From positions 1,178,001 through 1,242,000 of the forward strand of contig OZ244794.1 in NCBI GenBank assembly GCA_965219915.1: DNA of 64,000 nucleotides. Direction: 5' to 3'. The notes under the pieces are model-generated. The model worked only from the letters and a program-made list of their open reading frames with translations. It was not told the DNA's origin and searched no databases. Position 1 is the stretch's first letter. Every line of letters starts with the position of its first letter. Shown piece by piece: positions 41,665-51,466 of the stretch. Made by a program: the position numbers and the translations under genes. The DNA comes from Bin80 sp965219915 (GTDB lineage: Bacteria > Bacteroidota > Rhodothermia > Rhodothermales > Bin80).

Positions 41665-44112
41665 ATGAATCTCCGTATTTCAGCCTTGTTTGTGTTGCTC
41701 ATGATCGCTCTCAACGCAGAATTAGCAGAAGCACAGATTAATTACCAGACACCTCCTTCGCCGCTGGACCGCCTGATTAACGCACCGGTCACCCCGTTGG
41801 TGCAACTCAGCCCGGATGGCAGCAAAATGGCCCTGCTGCACAGGTCAAGTCTTCCTTCAATAGCCGAGGTTGCTGCTCCTGAGATGCGTTTGGCAGGAAT
41901 GAGAATCAATCCAAAGATCAACGGTCCGAGTCGGTCCTCGTCCTACCTGGGAATAAGTCTTAAACCAGTGGATGAAAGTTCTCCGCGCCCTGTCACGGGC
42001 ATACCGGAATCAGGAGGGGTCCGCAATGTGTCTTGGTCACCTGATGGACAGCATATTGCGTTTACGGTGAATTCGACTGATCAGATTGATCTGTATGTCG
42101 CAGAAGTTTCCACGGGTGTTGCTCGAAAATTGGCGGACATTGCTGTGAACGACGCGACATTCGGTAGCGTTCGATGGCATCCGAGTTCGCGATCGTTACT
42201 TGTTCGTGCAATTCCCGGAGAACGGGGCGCCATGCCGGTCCGGCCAGAGGCCCCCAAAGGCCCCGTAGTTCAGGAGAATTTGGGTGAGCAGGCGCCTGCG
42301 AGAACTTACCAGGATCTGCTTTCCGATCCTTACGACGAGGATCTCTTTGCCTGGTTTATGGCCTCTCAGGTGCTCCATGTAACACTGGATGGGGAGGTTA
42401 AGTCGCTCGGTCCAGAGGGACTGGCCCTTACGCCATCACCATCCCCAGATGGGCAATACATCCTGATCCGTGCCTTGCATCGACCGTTTTCCTATTTGGT
42501 GCCGTCGGGGCGTTTCCCGCACAGCTATACGATCTACGATTTGGATGGCCAGTTAATCCGGGAAGTAGCGAGGCTGCCCCTCGCAGAGAATGTACCAGTG
42601 GCGTTTGGCTCAACCACCACAGGCCCCCGCAGTATGAGTTGGCGGTCAGATGCACCTGCCACACTGGTGTGGGTTGAAGCACTTGATGGCGGCGACGCGG
42701 GTGCCGAAGCGATGTTGAGAGACGAAGTTTTCATGCTTCCGGCACCATTTGAGTCAGCTCCGACTTCCCTGGTAAAACTGCAGCTGCGCTACGGCGGCAT
42801 ACAGTGGGGGCATGAATCTCTGGCGCTCGTGCGGGAAACATGGTGGTCTACGCGGCAGACAATAACATCTGTTCTAGATCCTTCCGCACCAGGCAAGATC
42901 ACTAAGGTGCTGTTTGATCGCTCAACTGAGGATCGGTACGGTGATCCTGGCTCCTTTTACATGATGCGCACTCCACAGGGTACATCTGTACTGCGCATGC
43001 AGAATGGTCAATTGTTGCTCTCGGGAGCAGGAGCGTCCGAGGAAGGCGATCGCCCTTTCCTGCGAAAAATGGATCTGGAGACCGGGGAGACGGTGACACT
43101 GTTTCAAAGTGAAGAACCGCACTATGAGCGTCCGGTAGCTGTAATCGACGAATCGCACATTTTGACGATTCGGGAATCGGTTGATATACCTGCGAACTAT
43201 TATGTGCGCAACCTGGAAGATGGATCCCTGGTGGCAGTGACTGATTTCCAACATCCGTACCCGGAGTTGGCCGCTGTTGCAAAGGAAGAATTGACGTACA
43301 CGCGGGCCGATGGTATACCCCTGAAGGCGACGCTTTATCTTCCACCCGGATATAATGCTGAACGTGACGGTCCACTGCCAACGCTCATCTGGGCATATCC
43401 GCGTGAATTCAAGAGTGCAGTGCTTGCTGGTCAGCGTAGCGGCAGTCCTTTTCGGTTCAAGTACATAAGCTACTCTGGAGCAATTCCCTACGTGACGCAG
43501 GGGTACGCGGTACTGGATGGTGCATCAATGCCAGTGGTTGGGGAAGGTGATCAAGAGCCGAATGATACTTTCCGGGAGCAGTTGGTAGCCAATGCTCAGG
43601 CCGCGATTGATGCGGGAGTGGCTAGAGGAGTTGTAGATCCCGATCGGGTAGCAATAGCGGGTCATTCCTATGGCGCTTTTATGACTGCAAACCTATTGGC
43701 GCATTCGGACCTATTCCGGGCCGGTATAGCCAGGAGCGGGGCATACAACCGTACACTGACACCCTTCGGGTTTCAGAGAGAGGAACGCCTGTTCTGGGAG
43801 TCCCCGGAAACATACTATACAATGTCGCCCTTTATGCATGTGGATAAGGTGAACGAGCCGATACTGCTCATACACGGCGAGGCAGACAATAATTCTGGAA
43901 CGTTTCCGCTGCAGAGTCGGCGCTTCTATAGCGCATTGAAGGGGCTAGGTAAGACGGCGCGTCTGGTAATGCTTCCTCATGAAAGCCATGGGTATCGCGC
44001 ACGGGAATCCGTGGGACATGTTCTCTGGGAAACTACCCGCTGGTTGGATACCTATGTTAAAAACCCTGGAACATCGGTTGAAGTAGCCGAACCCAGTGGA
44101 CTGGATTTGTAG
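41665..44112 (+). CDS. S9-family serine peptidase, glutamyl-endopeptidase-like
   Basis: The product is 815 residues with a signal peptide (LFVLLMIALNAELAEAQ). The N-terminal beta-propeller has repeated strands (VRNVSWSPDGQHIAFTV, TPSPSPDGQYILIRA). The C-terminal alpha/beta-hydrolase carries Ser in AIAGHSYGAFMTANLLAH (about 669), Asp in LLIHGEADNNSGTFP (about 740) and His in LPHESHGYRARESVG (about 774). The stretch WAYPREFKSAVLAGQRSGSP is characteristic of the S9D glutamyl-endopeptidase branch known from chloroplast-type and bacterial enzymes. It should degrade peptides in the periplasm or outside. Divergent from the galactanase with a 298-bp spacer. Confidence 0.9.
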   Translation: MNLRISALFVLLMIALNAELAEAQINYQTPPSPLDRLINAPVTPLVQLSPDGSKMALLHRSSLPSIAEVAAPEMRLAGMRINPKINGPSRSSSYLGISLKPVDESSPRPVTGIPESGGVRNVSWSPDGQHIAFTVNSTDQIDLYVAEVSTGVARKLADIAVNDATFGSVRWHPSSRSLLVRAIPGERGAMPVRPEAPKGPVVQENLGEQAPARTYQDLLSDPYDEDLFAWFMASQVLHVTLDGEVKSLGPEGLALTPSPSPDGQYILIRALHRPFSYLVPSGRFPHSYTIYDLDGQLIREVARLPLAENVPVAFGSTTTGPRSMSWRSDAPATLVWVEALDGGDAGAEAMLRDEVFMLPAPFESAPTSLVKLQLRYGGIQWGHESLALVRETWWSTRQTITSVLDPSAPGKITKVLFDRSTEDRYGDPGSFYMMRTPQGTSVLRMQNGQLLLSGAGASEEGDRPFLRKMDLETGETVTLFQSEEPHYERPVAVIDESHILTIRESVDIPANYYVRNLEDGSLVAVTDFQHPYPELAAVAKEELTYTRADGIPLKATLYLPPGYNAERDGPLPTLIWAYPREFKSAVLAGQRSGSPFRFKYISYSGAIPYVTQGYAVLDGASMPVVGEGDQEPNDTFREQLVANAQAAIDAGVARGVVDPDRVAIAGHSYGAFMTANLLAHSDLFRAGIARSGAYNRTLTPFGFQREERLFWESPETYYTMSPFMHVDKVNEPILLIHGEADNNSGTFPLQSRRFYSALKGLGKTARLVMLPHESHGYRARESVGHVLWETTRWLDTYVKNPGTSVEVAEPSGLDL

Positions 44113-44327
44113 ATCACCGACTTTGTTGGGCTAACGACTTGAATATAGGCGGTCAGTTCGGTGGAGGACGCATCACAAAGGAGGTGCTCCCTGTCGGATA
44201 GGACTCACGAACTCAGACTCGAGGCTTAAACCGTCGTTGTTCAATTCGGGTATCGAATCAGGTACGCGGGATTTTTCCTGCTGTACGGCGCTCCTTCGCT
44301 CTACCGCGCAAAGTTTGGGCCCGCCGG

Positions 44328-47300
44328 CTATTCTTCGAGCCTTGGTGCCACTTCAAACAACATTGGAGCATCGTTCGAGCGGGCTACGATAATCCTGAGG
44401 GGATTGCCTCGGATTAAACGAATACCGCGTGCATCGCCCGGAACACGAAATCCCGTGCCTGAAATAGCTGCCATCTCTCGTTCTTCTGTAAAATAAATGA
44501 CCGAACCCCATCCTGCATTCAGTGCCCCCAGGGCATCACCGGCTCCAGACAGGTTGCCTGCAAAAAACCAGACGTCGGTTCCCTGCTTGTCCAGCGGGAC
44601 CGATGTTGAAGCCAGTACTGGTGCCCATTGGAGTTCATCAGGAAGTATTCGCGCACTGAAGCTTGTATCTGCCATGTTCCAGTACACCGTAGATGCTAAG
44701 GTTTGGATCACATAATCCGGTTTAATAGTGTTCCCAAACAGATCCGCCATGGAAAGACTTGAATAGGCGTTATATGTGGGAATTATTGGAGCGAGTCCGG
44801 GCATTTGACCGAGAAGAGCGTCCCGTGGGGGCCATGCATACCACTGCTTTTCCAGCCACTGTGCCACAATTGGATCTGTACGTCCATCCTGATTATAATC
44901 ATCAACAAACAATGCTAAGGGTAAGCTCAGTACGGTGTTCAGGCCGAGGTTGCCTGCTACCAGATCTTTGAATCCATCTGCATCTACATCTCGGACAGCG
45001 ATGCTTTGCCAGAGACCGACAGTTTCCGAAAGCTCAAGGTCGTCCGTTCGGTTGACCAGGGCGGTTCCGAGATTCTCGTAGACCGTGATTGGCATCCACT
45101 CCCCCGTTAAAACCAAATCAGGCAGCGGAGACCCCAGGAGGTCTGTCCAGACTGCACTTGTTACATGTCCCGCATGTTGCAGAGCAGGGCTCCATTGCGC
45201 GGTGACATCAGTAAAATATCCGGTGCCATCATTTTGCAGCAGGCTGCTGCGTCCGGGCTCCCCGTATGTTTCAGGACCAGTATCTGATCCAACAAAAAGA
45301 TCTATATCTCCGTCGCCATCAAAATCTGCTGCAGCCACGGTGGTCCCATTCGAATTCATGACAGGCAACCGGCTGGAATCCGCGCGAAAGCCTGCATCTC
45401 CCAAGTTCATGTACAGTCGATCCTGATGCAGCGCTTCTGGTCCGATCCATCCCCCACTTGCTACGTACAGATCCTGGTCGCCATCGCCATCAGCATCCAG
45501 GAATAGTGCATAGGTGTCCTCTTGGGTTCTGTGTGAATCTGGAAAAGGTACCTGTCGAAAGCGACCTTCTTGCGACTGTAGATAAAGCGCGCCAGGCTGG
45601 TCACGCGCTCCACCCAGATAGACATCTTCAAAGTTGTCGCCGTTTACATCAGCTACTGCAAGCGCGGGACCGCGCGCACTTCGCCAGTATGGAAGGAGTG
45701 GAAGGATTTCAAAATCCCGTGTTTCATCTTCCTGATGCTCAAATGAGATGCCGTGATCGTCCACTGGCTTCGCACTTATGTCGGGGTAGGGTTTCTTCTG
45801 AATACTGGCTGCTGCGCCATCTGCTTCATTCAGGATCAGGCGAGTGCCGGCTGCCACAGGCCCTACGACAGTCCGAAGCCCAGAGGGCCAGATCACTACT
45901 ACCGAATCAGCTGCCGGTATGTCACCAATCCCAAAGCTCAGAACGTGGTCAACCGAAGATTGGAACCCGCGGGACGGGAATTGCTCTTGCATACTGTATA
46001 GGTGAGCCGCCCAAACGCTTACCTTGGCGCCAAATGCGGATGTGTTTTTACCTGCGCCGCGCAACTCAACAGAAATGTAGCCACTCGCGGATTCGTTGCG
46101 ATAAATCCGCACGTTAGTATTCAACGCATTCACGACCAGGTCGAGATCGCCATCCAGATCCAGATCACCGTATGCTGCTCCATTACCGATCACATTCTCG
46201 TCCAGTCCCCAGTCAGAACCAACATCCTCGAATTGCAAGGTGCTGTCGCCTCTGAATGCATAGTTAGGTACAACAGCAGACGGCATTCGTTGTGCTACTT
46301 CCGCTTCCTGTTCCGGTGTGCCTGTGTTCAATATAAGTTGCACATCAGGCATGGAGACGTACTCGATATAATCCAGATCATTCGGGCGCCCAGGAATGCC
46401 ATTCGTGATATACAGGTCCTTCCAGCCATCACCATCAAAATCAGCCAGCAATGGAGACCAGGACCAGTCGGTAGCTTCAATGCCGGCAAAGGGGGCGATT
46501 TCGCTGAAGAACGGGCGTCCATCAGGAGCTACCCCCCGATGCAATTGCAGCGTATTGCGCGGAGTCTGGGGACCATAACCGAGGTCTGCTTTGATACGGG
46601 CAATCATGTCGGCGTCGGCGCCGCCGGATGTTCGTTGCGTAGCCAGGTTCGGAGGTAGCATATCCAGAGCAACAATGTCTGGTAAGCCATCATTGTTCAG
46701 GTCGGCCACATCCACTCCCATTGTTGAGCGACTAGTTTGACCGGTTGTCTCCCAGAGAGACTCAACAAACGAGCCGCGCCCGCTATTGAGGTACAAGTAG
46801 TCGTCCTCATGGAAATCATTGCCGACATACAGGTCAGGCCAGCCGTCCATGTTCAGATCACTGGCTGCGATACCCAGGCCGTAGCCGAGCGCGCTACTGT
46901 AGATCCCAGCTTCGGCCGCAATGCTTACGAAATAACCATCGTCCTGGCGGTAAAACTTGTCCCCGACCCTGGGAACATCAATAATTCTTCGCCATGAGGG
47001 CACATGGGATTCTCGCGAGTGGATCGCATGATTGAGCAGGTACAGGTCCAGATCTCCGTCACGATCATAATCCAACCAAGCCGAATGGGTGGAGAGACCT
47101 TCAAAGTCGAGCCCATAGCGGCGGCTCTCCTCCTGGAAAGTGCCATCCTGCTGGTTTATGTAAAGCAGATTGTGACCGGTTTTTCCGAGGTGGTTCACCC
47201 GGCAGACATAAATATCAAGCCATCCATCACCGTTCACGTCTGCCATACTAACTCCGGTTGACCAGGTGTTTTCTCCAGAGCCAACTCCGGCTGATGCGGT

Positions 47301-47591
47301 AATGTCCTCGAACTGGAAGTCTCCGCGGTTCAGGTAGAGCCGGTCAGACACCTGATTGCCCGTGAGGAATATGTCAGGCAGACGGTCATTGTTGATGTCG
47401 CCAATAGCAACGCCTCCGCCGTCGTAGAAATACAGATAGTCAATGATGTTGAAATCGTCTTCCGGTACGAGCGTGTTGTTGAAATAAACCCCAGTCCGGT
47501 CTCCGTCCAATAGCTCGAACAGCGTATTATCCGGGCCGGCTCTGGAACAACCTATCAGGATCGCCAGAAGCAGAACATAGCTATTGCGCAT
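44328..47591 (-). CDS. CRTAC1/FG-GAP family lipoprotein, long form
   Basis: The product is 1087 residues from ATG 47591 (MRNSYVLLLAILIGCS, lipobox LIGC); the ATG at 47615 is possible. It has repeated calcium-binding FG-GAP/VCBS units (GGGVAIGDINNDRLPDIFLT, SMADVNGDGWLDIYVCRV, AYGDLDLDGDLDLVVNAL) and, in the middle, an ASPIC/UnbV-type module (VELRGAGKNTSAFGAKVSVW, PSRGFQSSVDHVLSFGIGD). A second propeller follows (AVADVNGDNFEDVYLGGARD). Such proteins occur near SusC/SusD pairs in Bacteroidota and sit on the cell surface. Its start overlaps the stop of the previous gene by 11 bp. It is the last gene of the unit. Confidence 0.88.
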   Translation of the reverse strand: MRNSYVLLLAILIGCSRAGPDNTLFELLDGDRTGVYFNNTLVPEDDFNIIDYLYFYDGGGVAIGDINNDRLPDIFLTGNQVSDRLYLNRGDFQFEDITASAGVGSGENTWSTGVSMADVNGDGWLDIYVCRVNHLGKTGHNLLYINQQDGTFQEESRRYGLDFEGLSTHSAWLDYDRDGDLDLYLLNHAIHSRESHVPSWRRIIDVPRVGDKFYRQDDGYFVSIAAEAGIYSSALGYGLGIAASDLNMDGWPDLYVGNDFHEDDYLYLNSGRGSFVESLWETTGQTSRSTMGVDVADLNNDGLPDIVALDMLPPNLATQRTSGGADADMIARIKADLGYGPQTPRNTLQLHRGVAPDGRPFFSEIAPFAGIEATDWSWSPLLADFDGDGWKDLYITNGIPGRPNDLDYIEYVSMPDVQLILNTGTPEQEAEVAQRMPSAVVPNYAFRGDSTLQFEDVGSDWGLDENVIGNGAAYGDLDLDGDLDLVVNALNTNVRIYRNESASGYISVELRGAGKNTSAFGAKVSVWAAHLYSMQEQFPSRGFQSSVDHVLSFGIGDIPAADSVVVIWPSGLRTVVGPVAAGTRLILNEADGAAASIQKKPYPDISAKPVDDHGISFEHQEDETRDFEILPLLPYWRSARGPALAVADVNGDNFEDVYLGGARDQPGALYLQSQEGRFRQVPFPDSHRTQEDTYALFLDADGDGDQDLYVASGGWIGPEALHQDRLYMNLGDAGFRADSSRLPVMNSNGTTVAAADFDGDGDIDLFVGSDTGPETYGEPGRSSLLQNDGTGYFTDVTAQWSPALQHAGHVTSAVWTDLLGSPLPDLVLTGEWMPITVYENLGTALVNRTDDLELSETVGLWQSIAVRDVDADGFKDLVAGNLGLNTVLSLPLALFVDDYNQDGRTDPIVAQWLEKQWYAWPPRDALLGQMPGLAPIIPTYNAYSSLSMADLFGNTIKPDYVIQTLASTVYWNMADTSFSARILPDELQWAPVLASTSVPLDKQGTDVWFFAGNLSGAGDALGALNAGWGSVIYFTEEREMAAISGTGFRVPGDARGIRLIRGNPLRIIVARSNDAPMLFEVAPRLEE

Positions 47592-50500
47592 GCGCAAAGA
47601 CGCGAAGCCGATCATTATTGCGGGCGACGATCACCAGTGTGCGGTTATTGGCTTCAAGGGTCAGGATCTGTCGTACCTGTCCCTCGACAAAGAAGCCGGA
47701 CTCATGCCAGTCTAGAGATTCCATAGAGGGACTCCTGAGCGCGGTACCGTAGCTCGCATCATACCTGCCCGCTTCCGGCTTTACCTCATGCAGGTTACCT
47801 CCTGCCAGGATTATGTGTCCCTGTGCAATGTGCAAGTCCGCAAGGCCGTAGATGGGGGACAATTGCAATTCTTCTGGTCCGGGAATGAGCGTAAAGCTCC
47901 CTGTGCCGTCGTTAATACCGATCATACTCCTGAGTTCTGTAACCTGCAGGTAAACGGCCCGGTTCAGTTCCTCGTCTGAAAAAATGTCCTGTATTGTCGC
48001 ATCCGCATAAGATGCGTAGGTAGGGAACGTGCGCACAAGATGGGGCAGTTGCTCGACCAGATCATGACGCAGATGCCAGGGAAACTGGCGACCATCTATT
48101 GTTCGGGCGAAGATTTGCTCGACTCTTCCGTTTCGATCAAAATCACTGATCCATACCTCAACAGGCGGTTTGAAGCGTGAGTTCAGGCCATGATTACCCG
48201 CCACAAAGTCCAAGTCACCGTCTTCGTCAAGATCGGTTGCCAGAACGGATTGCCACCATCCTGAAGTATTTTGCAGCTCAGCGTTCACAGGGGCAAGCAT
48301 ACCGCGGTCGTTTTTCAGCAATGTGAGCTGCATCCATTCGCCGCTGATGAGAATATCCGGTTCAGCATCCCCGTCAAAATCCGCGCAAGCGGCATCCGTT
48401 ACGAGACCAATGGATTCCAGATCCGGGGCAAGGCGTGTAGTTGCATCGGTGAATTCTCCGCTTCCATCGTTGAGCAGCAACCGGCTAGTGGCTGGTAGGC
48501 CATATGCAAATGGCTGCAGCCGGGTACCTTGAAAGAGATCCAGGTCGCCATCTCCGTCAAAATCAGCAGAACATACCACCGAGGTCGGATCAAACCCGCG
48601 TGCAGCCAAGTGCATGAACGACTCACCCCTCTCGAGATTAGTCGTGCCGTTGTTGATATATAACCGGTCCACCAACGCAGAACTGCTCCCTGGTAATTCA
48701 CTGCTGCCACTCGCTACGTAGAGATCCTGATCTCCATCAGCATCGACATCCAGCCAATCGCAGTCTACATCTTCTGAAGGCGCGTCCTCCGCGAGAACAG
48801 TTTGCGCAATTCGTTCAAATGATCCTTGGTCAGTCTGGACAAAGATCGCTCCAGATTGTCCTCTTGCTCCACCGAGGTACAGATCCTCTCTTCCATCTCC
48901 ATTCAAATCTCCCTTACACATGGCCGGACCCTCAGTAGAGCGCATATGAAAAAGCAAAGGCTGCTGGTCAAAGTCACTGAACACGTTCTCGATGTGCTGC
49001 CAGTCAAGCCCGATCGAATCTGCATCAATAGGGATCAGAAGTGGTGTAGGTAACACTTGGATACCGTCGTTGGTGGGTGGGCTCGCGGCAGGTTCCTGGA
49101 GTTGCAGGCGCCGGTTTGTGGTCACAGATTCATACAGTGTTGTTGCACCGTTCGGCCAGCGGACCACCAGAGAGTCCAATGTTTCGATTTGGTCCCCAAG
49201 GCCCAGATGTAATACGGGATCTACACTGCTCTGAAAGCCACGCACAGGTTGTTGTTCGATATACCAGAGCCTGGAGTCATGCCAGGCGCTGATCTGGGTC
49301 CCCACCGCCTGCGTATTCGGAGGGATTCCTTCGAGTTCGATCTGCAGTGAATAGCGGTCACGGAAGTAGTTGGTTGCGCGGTTACGAAAAATCATGGGGG
49401 GACCGCCAAGGTTGTTGATCACCAGGTCCAGGTCTCCATCCAGATCCAGATCCCCATATGCACTTCCATTTGAAAAACCGGGTGCCTCGAGGCCCCATGC
49501 CTGAGTGACATCCGAAAAGGATTGTTCTTCAAGCCGGGCAAACATGTGATTCGGGATTGCCTGAACCGGAATCATTTCGATTAATGTTCTCCAATCCACA
49601 TAATTCTCACTGGTCAGGAGGTCCCGGGTATTTTCGTCACGAATAGCTTTCAGGTAGTCTGCATTGGTGAGATCACGGTAAATCCCGTTGGCTACAAAAA
49701 TGTCTCGTTTTCCGTTGTGATCGAAATCAGCTATGAGCGCTCCCCAGCTCCAATCGCTTGCGTCAACGCTGAGCAAACGACCAGCTTCCGTGAAGCGAAT
49801 CTCGGAAGGAGTATCAGGGGCGGGTCCCCGATTCATCTGCAGTGTATTCCGCGTAAATTGGTGATAGTAGTCATCGCGTACATAGGCTTGATAGCGCGTC
49901 CAGCTATCGAACGAGGAAACAGTCTTGAGGCGATCATTCGCTGCCGGCAGCATGTCGGTAACGAAAATGTCCAGAAAACCATCGCCGTTAAGATCGGCCA
50001 TATCGGCCCCCATCGCTGCTGCACTGACACTCTTCATGCTCTTGCGAAGTGACTCCGAGAAAGTCCCGTCCTGATTATTTATGTAGAGGTAATCATGTTC
50101 AAAGAAATCATTGGAGATATAGAGATCGGGCCATCCGTCACGGTTCACATCTCCCACGGAAGCACCAAGACCAAAGCCAATTTCACTGTTATAGATCCCG
50201 GACGATGCAGTTACATCAGTAAAGCGTGCATCTGGGGCCTCATTACGGAATAACCGGTCTCCGCCCGCCATATGCGGTATATGGCGCGTATTGACTTCGA
50301 GATCAAAATCCAGGATACTGCGAAACGAGTTGTTGACCAGAAACATGTCAATGTCACCGTCGAGGTCGTAGTCCAGGAAGGTCGCGTGTGTTGAAAGTCC
50401 GGCATCATCAAGTCCATAGGAGCGTGCCGTTTCCAGGAAGGTCCCATCGCCCTGATTGATGTACAGTTCGTTTCTACGGTCATCTCCGGGTGCAATCCCC

Positions 50501-50889
50501 GAATTACAGACATAGATATCCAGGCGTCCGTCCCCATTGATATCCGCCATGCTGACCCCGGTACTCCAGGCATGTGTGCCCATGATACCTGCCTCTTCGG
50601 ACATATCCTCAAACAGAAAATCGCCCCGGTTCAGGTACAGGCGGTTGGGCACCTGGTTGCCAGTCAGGAACACATCAGGGAGTTCATCATCGTTAACATC
50701 CCCGATTGCGACGCCTCCTCCGTTATAGAAGTTGCGGTAGCGATAAACATTGAAGTCGTCTGCATACCGCAGCGTATTTTCAAAGTCGATCCCCGCCTCT
50801 ATGGCGGAAATCTGTTCAAAGAGCGGTCCCTGTTCTGCGGTACACGCACACAGAATGATTGCCAGAAGCACGGACGCCAGTTTATTCAT
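47581..50889 (-). CDS. CRTAC1/FG-GAP family lipoprotein, long form
   Basis: The product is 1102 residues (MNKLASVLLAIILCACTAEQ, lipobox LCAC). It has the same two-propeller architecture as its downstream neighbour: NGGGVAIGDVNDDELPDVFL, SMADINGDGRLDIYVCNS, an ASPIC/UnbV module (LEGIPPNTQAVGTQISAWHD, PVRGFQSSVDPVLHLGLGD) and a second set (GDLNGDGREDLYLGGARGQS, SADFDGDGDLDLFQGTRLQP). The two are paralogues from a tandem duplication, well diverged. Its start overlaps the stop of the 194-residue lipoprotein by 8 bp. Role: surface binding protein by analogy; ligand unknown. Confidence 0.88.
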   Translation of the reverse strand: MNKLASVLLAIILCACTAEQGPLFEQISAIEAGIDFENTLRYADDFNVYRYRNFYNGGGVAIGDVNDDELPDVFLTGNQVPNRLYLNRGDFLFEDMSEEAGIMGTHAWSTGVSMADINGDGRLDIYVCNSGIAPGDDRRNELYINQGDGTFLETARSYGLDDAGLSTHATFLDYDLDGDIDMFLVNNSFRSILDFDLEVNTRHIPHMAGGDRLFRNEAPDARFTDVTASSGIYNSEIGFGLGASVGDVNRDGWPDLYISNDFFEHDYLYINNQDGTFSESLRKSMKSVSAAAMGADMADLNGDGFLDIFVTDMLPAANDRLKTVSSFDSWTRYQAYVRDDYYHQFTRNTLQMNRGPAPDTPSEIRFTEAGRLLSVDASDWSWGALIADFDHNGKRDIFVANGIYRDLTNADYLKAIRDENTRDLLTSENYVDWRTLIEMIPVQAIPNHMFARLEEQSFSDVTQAWGLEAPGFSNGSAYGDLDLDGDLDLVINNLGGPPMIFRNRATNYFRDRYSLQIELEGIPPNTQAVGTQISAWHDSRLWYIEQQPVRGFQSSVDPVLHLGLGDQIETLDSLVVRWPNGATTLYESVTTNRRLQLQEPAASPPTNDGIQVLPTPLLIPIDADSIGLDWQHIENVFSDFDQQPLLFHMRSTEGPAMCKGDLNGDGREDLYLGGARGQSGAIFVQTDQGSFERIAQTVLAEDAPSEDVDCDWLDVDADGDQDLYVASGSSELPGSSSALVDRLYINNGTTNLERGESFMHLAARGFDPTSVVCSADFDGDGDLDLFQGTRLQPFAYGLPATSRLLLNDGSGEFTDATTRLAPDLESIGLVTDAACADFDGDAEPDILISGEWMQLTLLKNDRGMLAPVNAELQNTSGWWQSVLATDLDEDGDLDFVAGNHGLNSRFKPPVEVWISDFDRNGRVEQIFARTIDGRQFPWHLRHDLVEQLPHLVRTFPTYASYADATIQDIFSDEELNRAVYLQVTELRSMIGINDGTGSFTLIPGPEELQLSPIYGLADLHIAQGHIILAGGNLHEVKPEAGRYDASYGTALRSPSMESLDWHESGFFVEGQVRQILTLEANNRTLVIVARNNDRLRVFAHAQ

Positions 50890-51466
50890 TGCCCTCGGAT
50901 AAAGCGGCTCGTAGATCCGTGATCAACACCAATACTTCACTGTCTGTGTCGCGACGGATGGTTATCTGGCGGTTTGCGTCATTCTTCACGAACTCACGGG
51001 TGAGACCATGTAACGGTACCGGTATCTCCCGGGTAATGAATCCTTCGCCATACCAGGTTTCCATTAATTGCCGAACATCCAGAAGTAGGCTGTCAGACCA
51101 AAGGCGCCGATTCCAGGGGGCCCACGCATCGTACTGGAAGCGGGTGCGCATCTGAACTACGCGGTCATCCCTGAAATCGGGATAGTAGAGCATGGTCGCC
51201 TTATAGGGAAGAGCATCTGGGATCTCGTAAAGTACGTTCTGATTTTGCGGTCCCTGCCTAACTAAGCCGCGCCGATTCAACGCCCAACTTGAATCATAGA
51301 ATGCCTGGCGTAACATCCCCAATTCGTAGTTAAGAAATATCTCACGGATTGTGTCAGGCCGGGCCAACTCACGGGCTACTATAGCCTCGTGCGACGGAGT
51401 TCGTTCACAGGCCACTAGCAAAAGAAGCCCTAAAAAGCAGAACATCGAAAAGCCGGTTTGGCTCAT
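50882..51466 (-). CDS. Lipoprotein of unknown function within the CRTAC1 operon
   Basis: The product is 194 residues with a lipobox in FLGLLLLVACERT. The mature part is rich in Arg, Asp and aromatic residues (LYYPDFRDDRVVQMRTRFQY, APWNRRLWSDSLLLDVRQLM, ETWYGEGFITREIPVPLHG) and ends with a beta-strand pattern (ITIRRDTDSEVLVLITDLRA). No family is recognised. It is coupled to both neighbours: its ATG overlaps the TGA of the 611-residue protein (ATGA) and its stop overlaps the next start by 8 bp. It may be a partner subunit of the FG-GAP proteins. Confidence 0.75.
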   Translation of the reverse strand: MSQTGFSMFCFLGLLLLVACERTPSHEAIVARELARPDTIREIFLNYELGMLRQAFYDSSWALNRRGLVRQGPQNQNVLYEIPDALPYKATMLYYPDFRDDRVVQMRTRFQYDAWAPWNRRLWSDSLLLDVRQLMETWYGEGFITREIPVPLHGLTREFVKNDANRQITIRRDTDSEVLVLITDLRAALSEGNE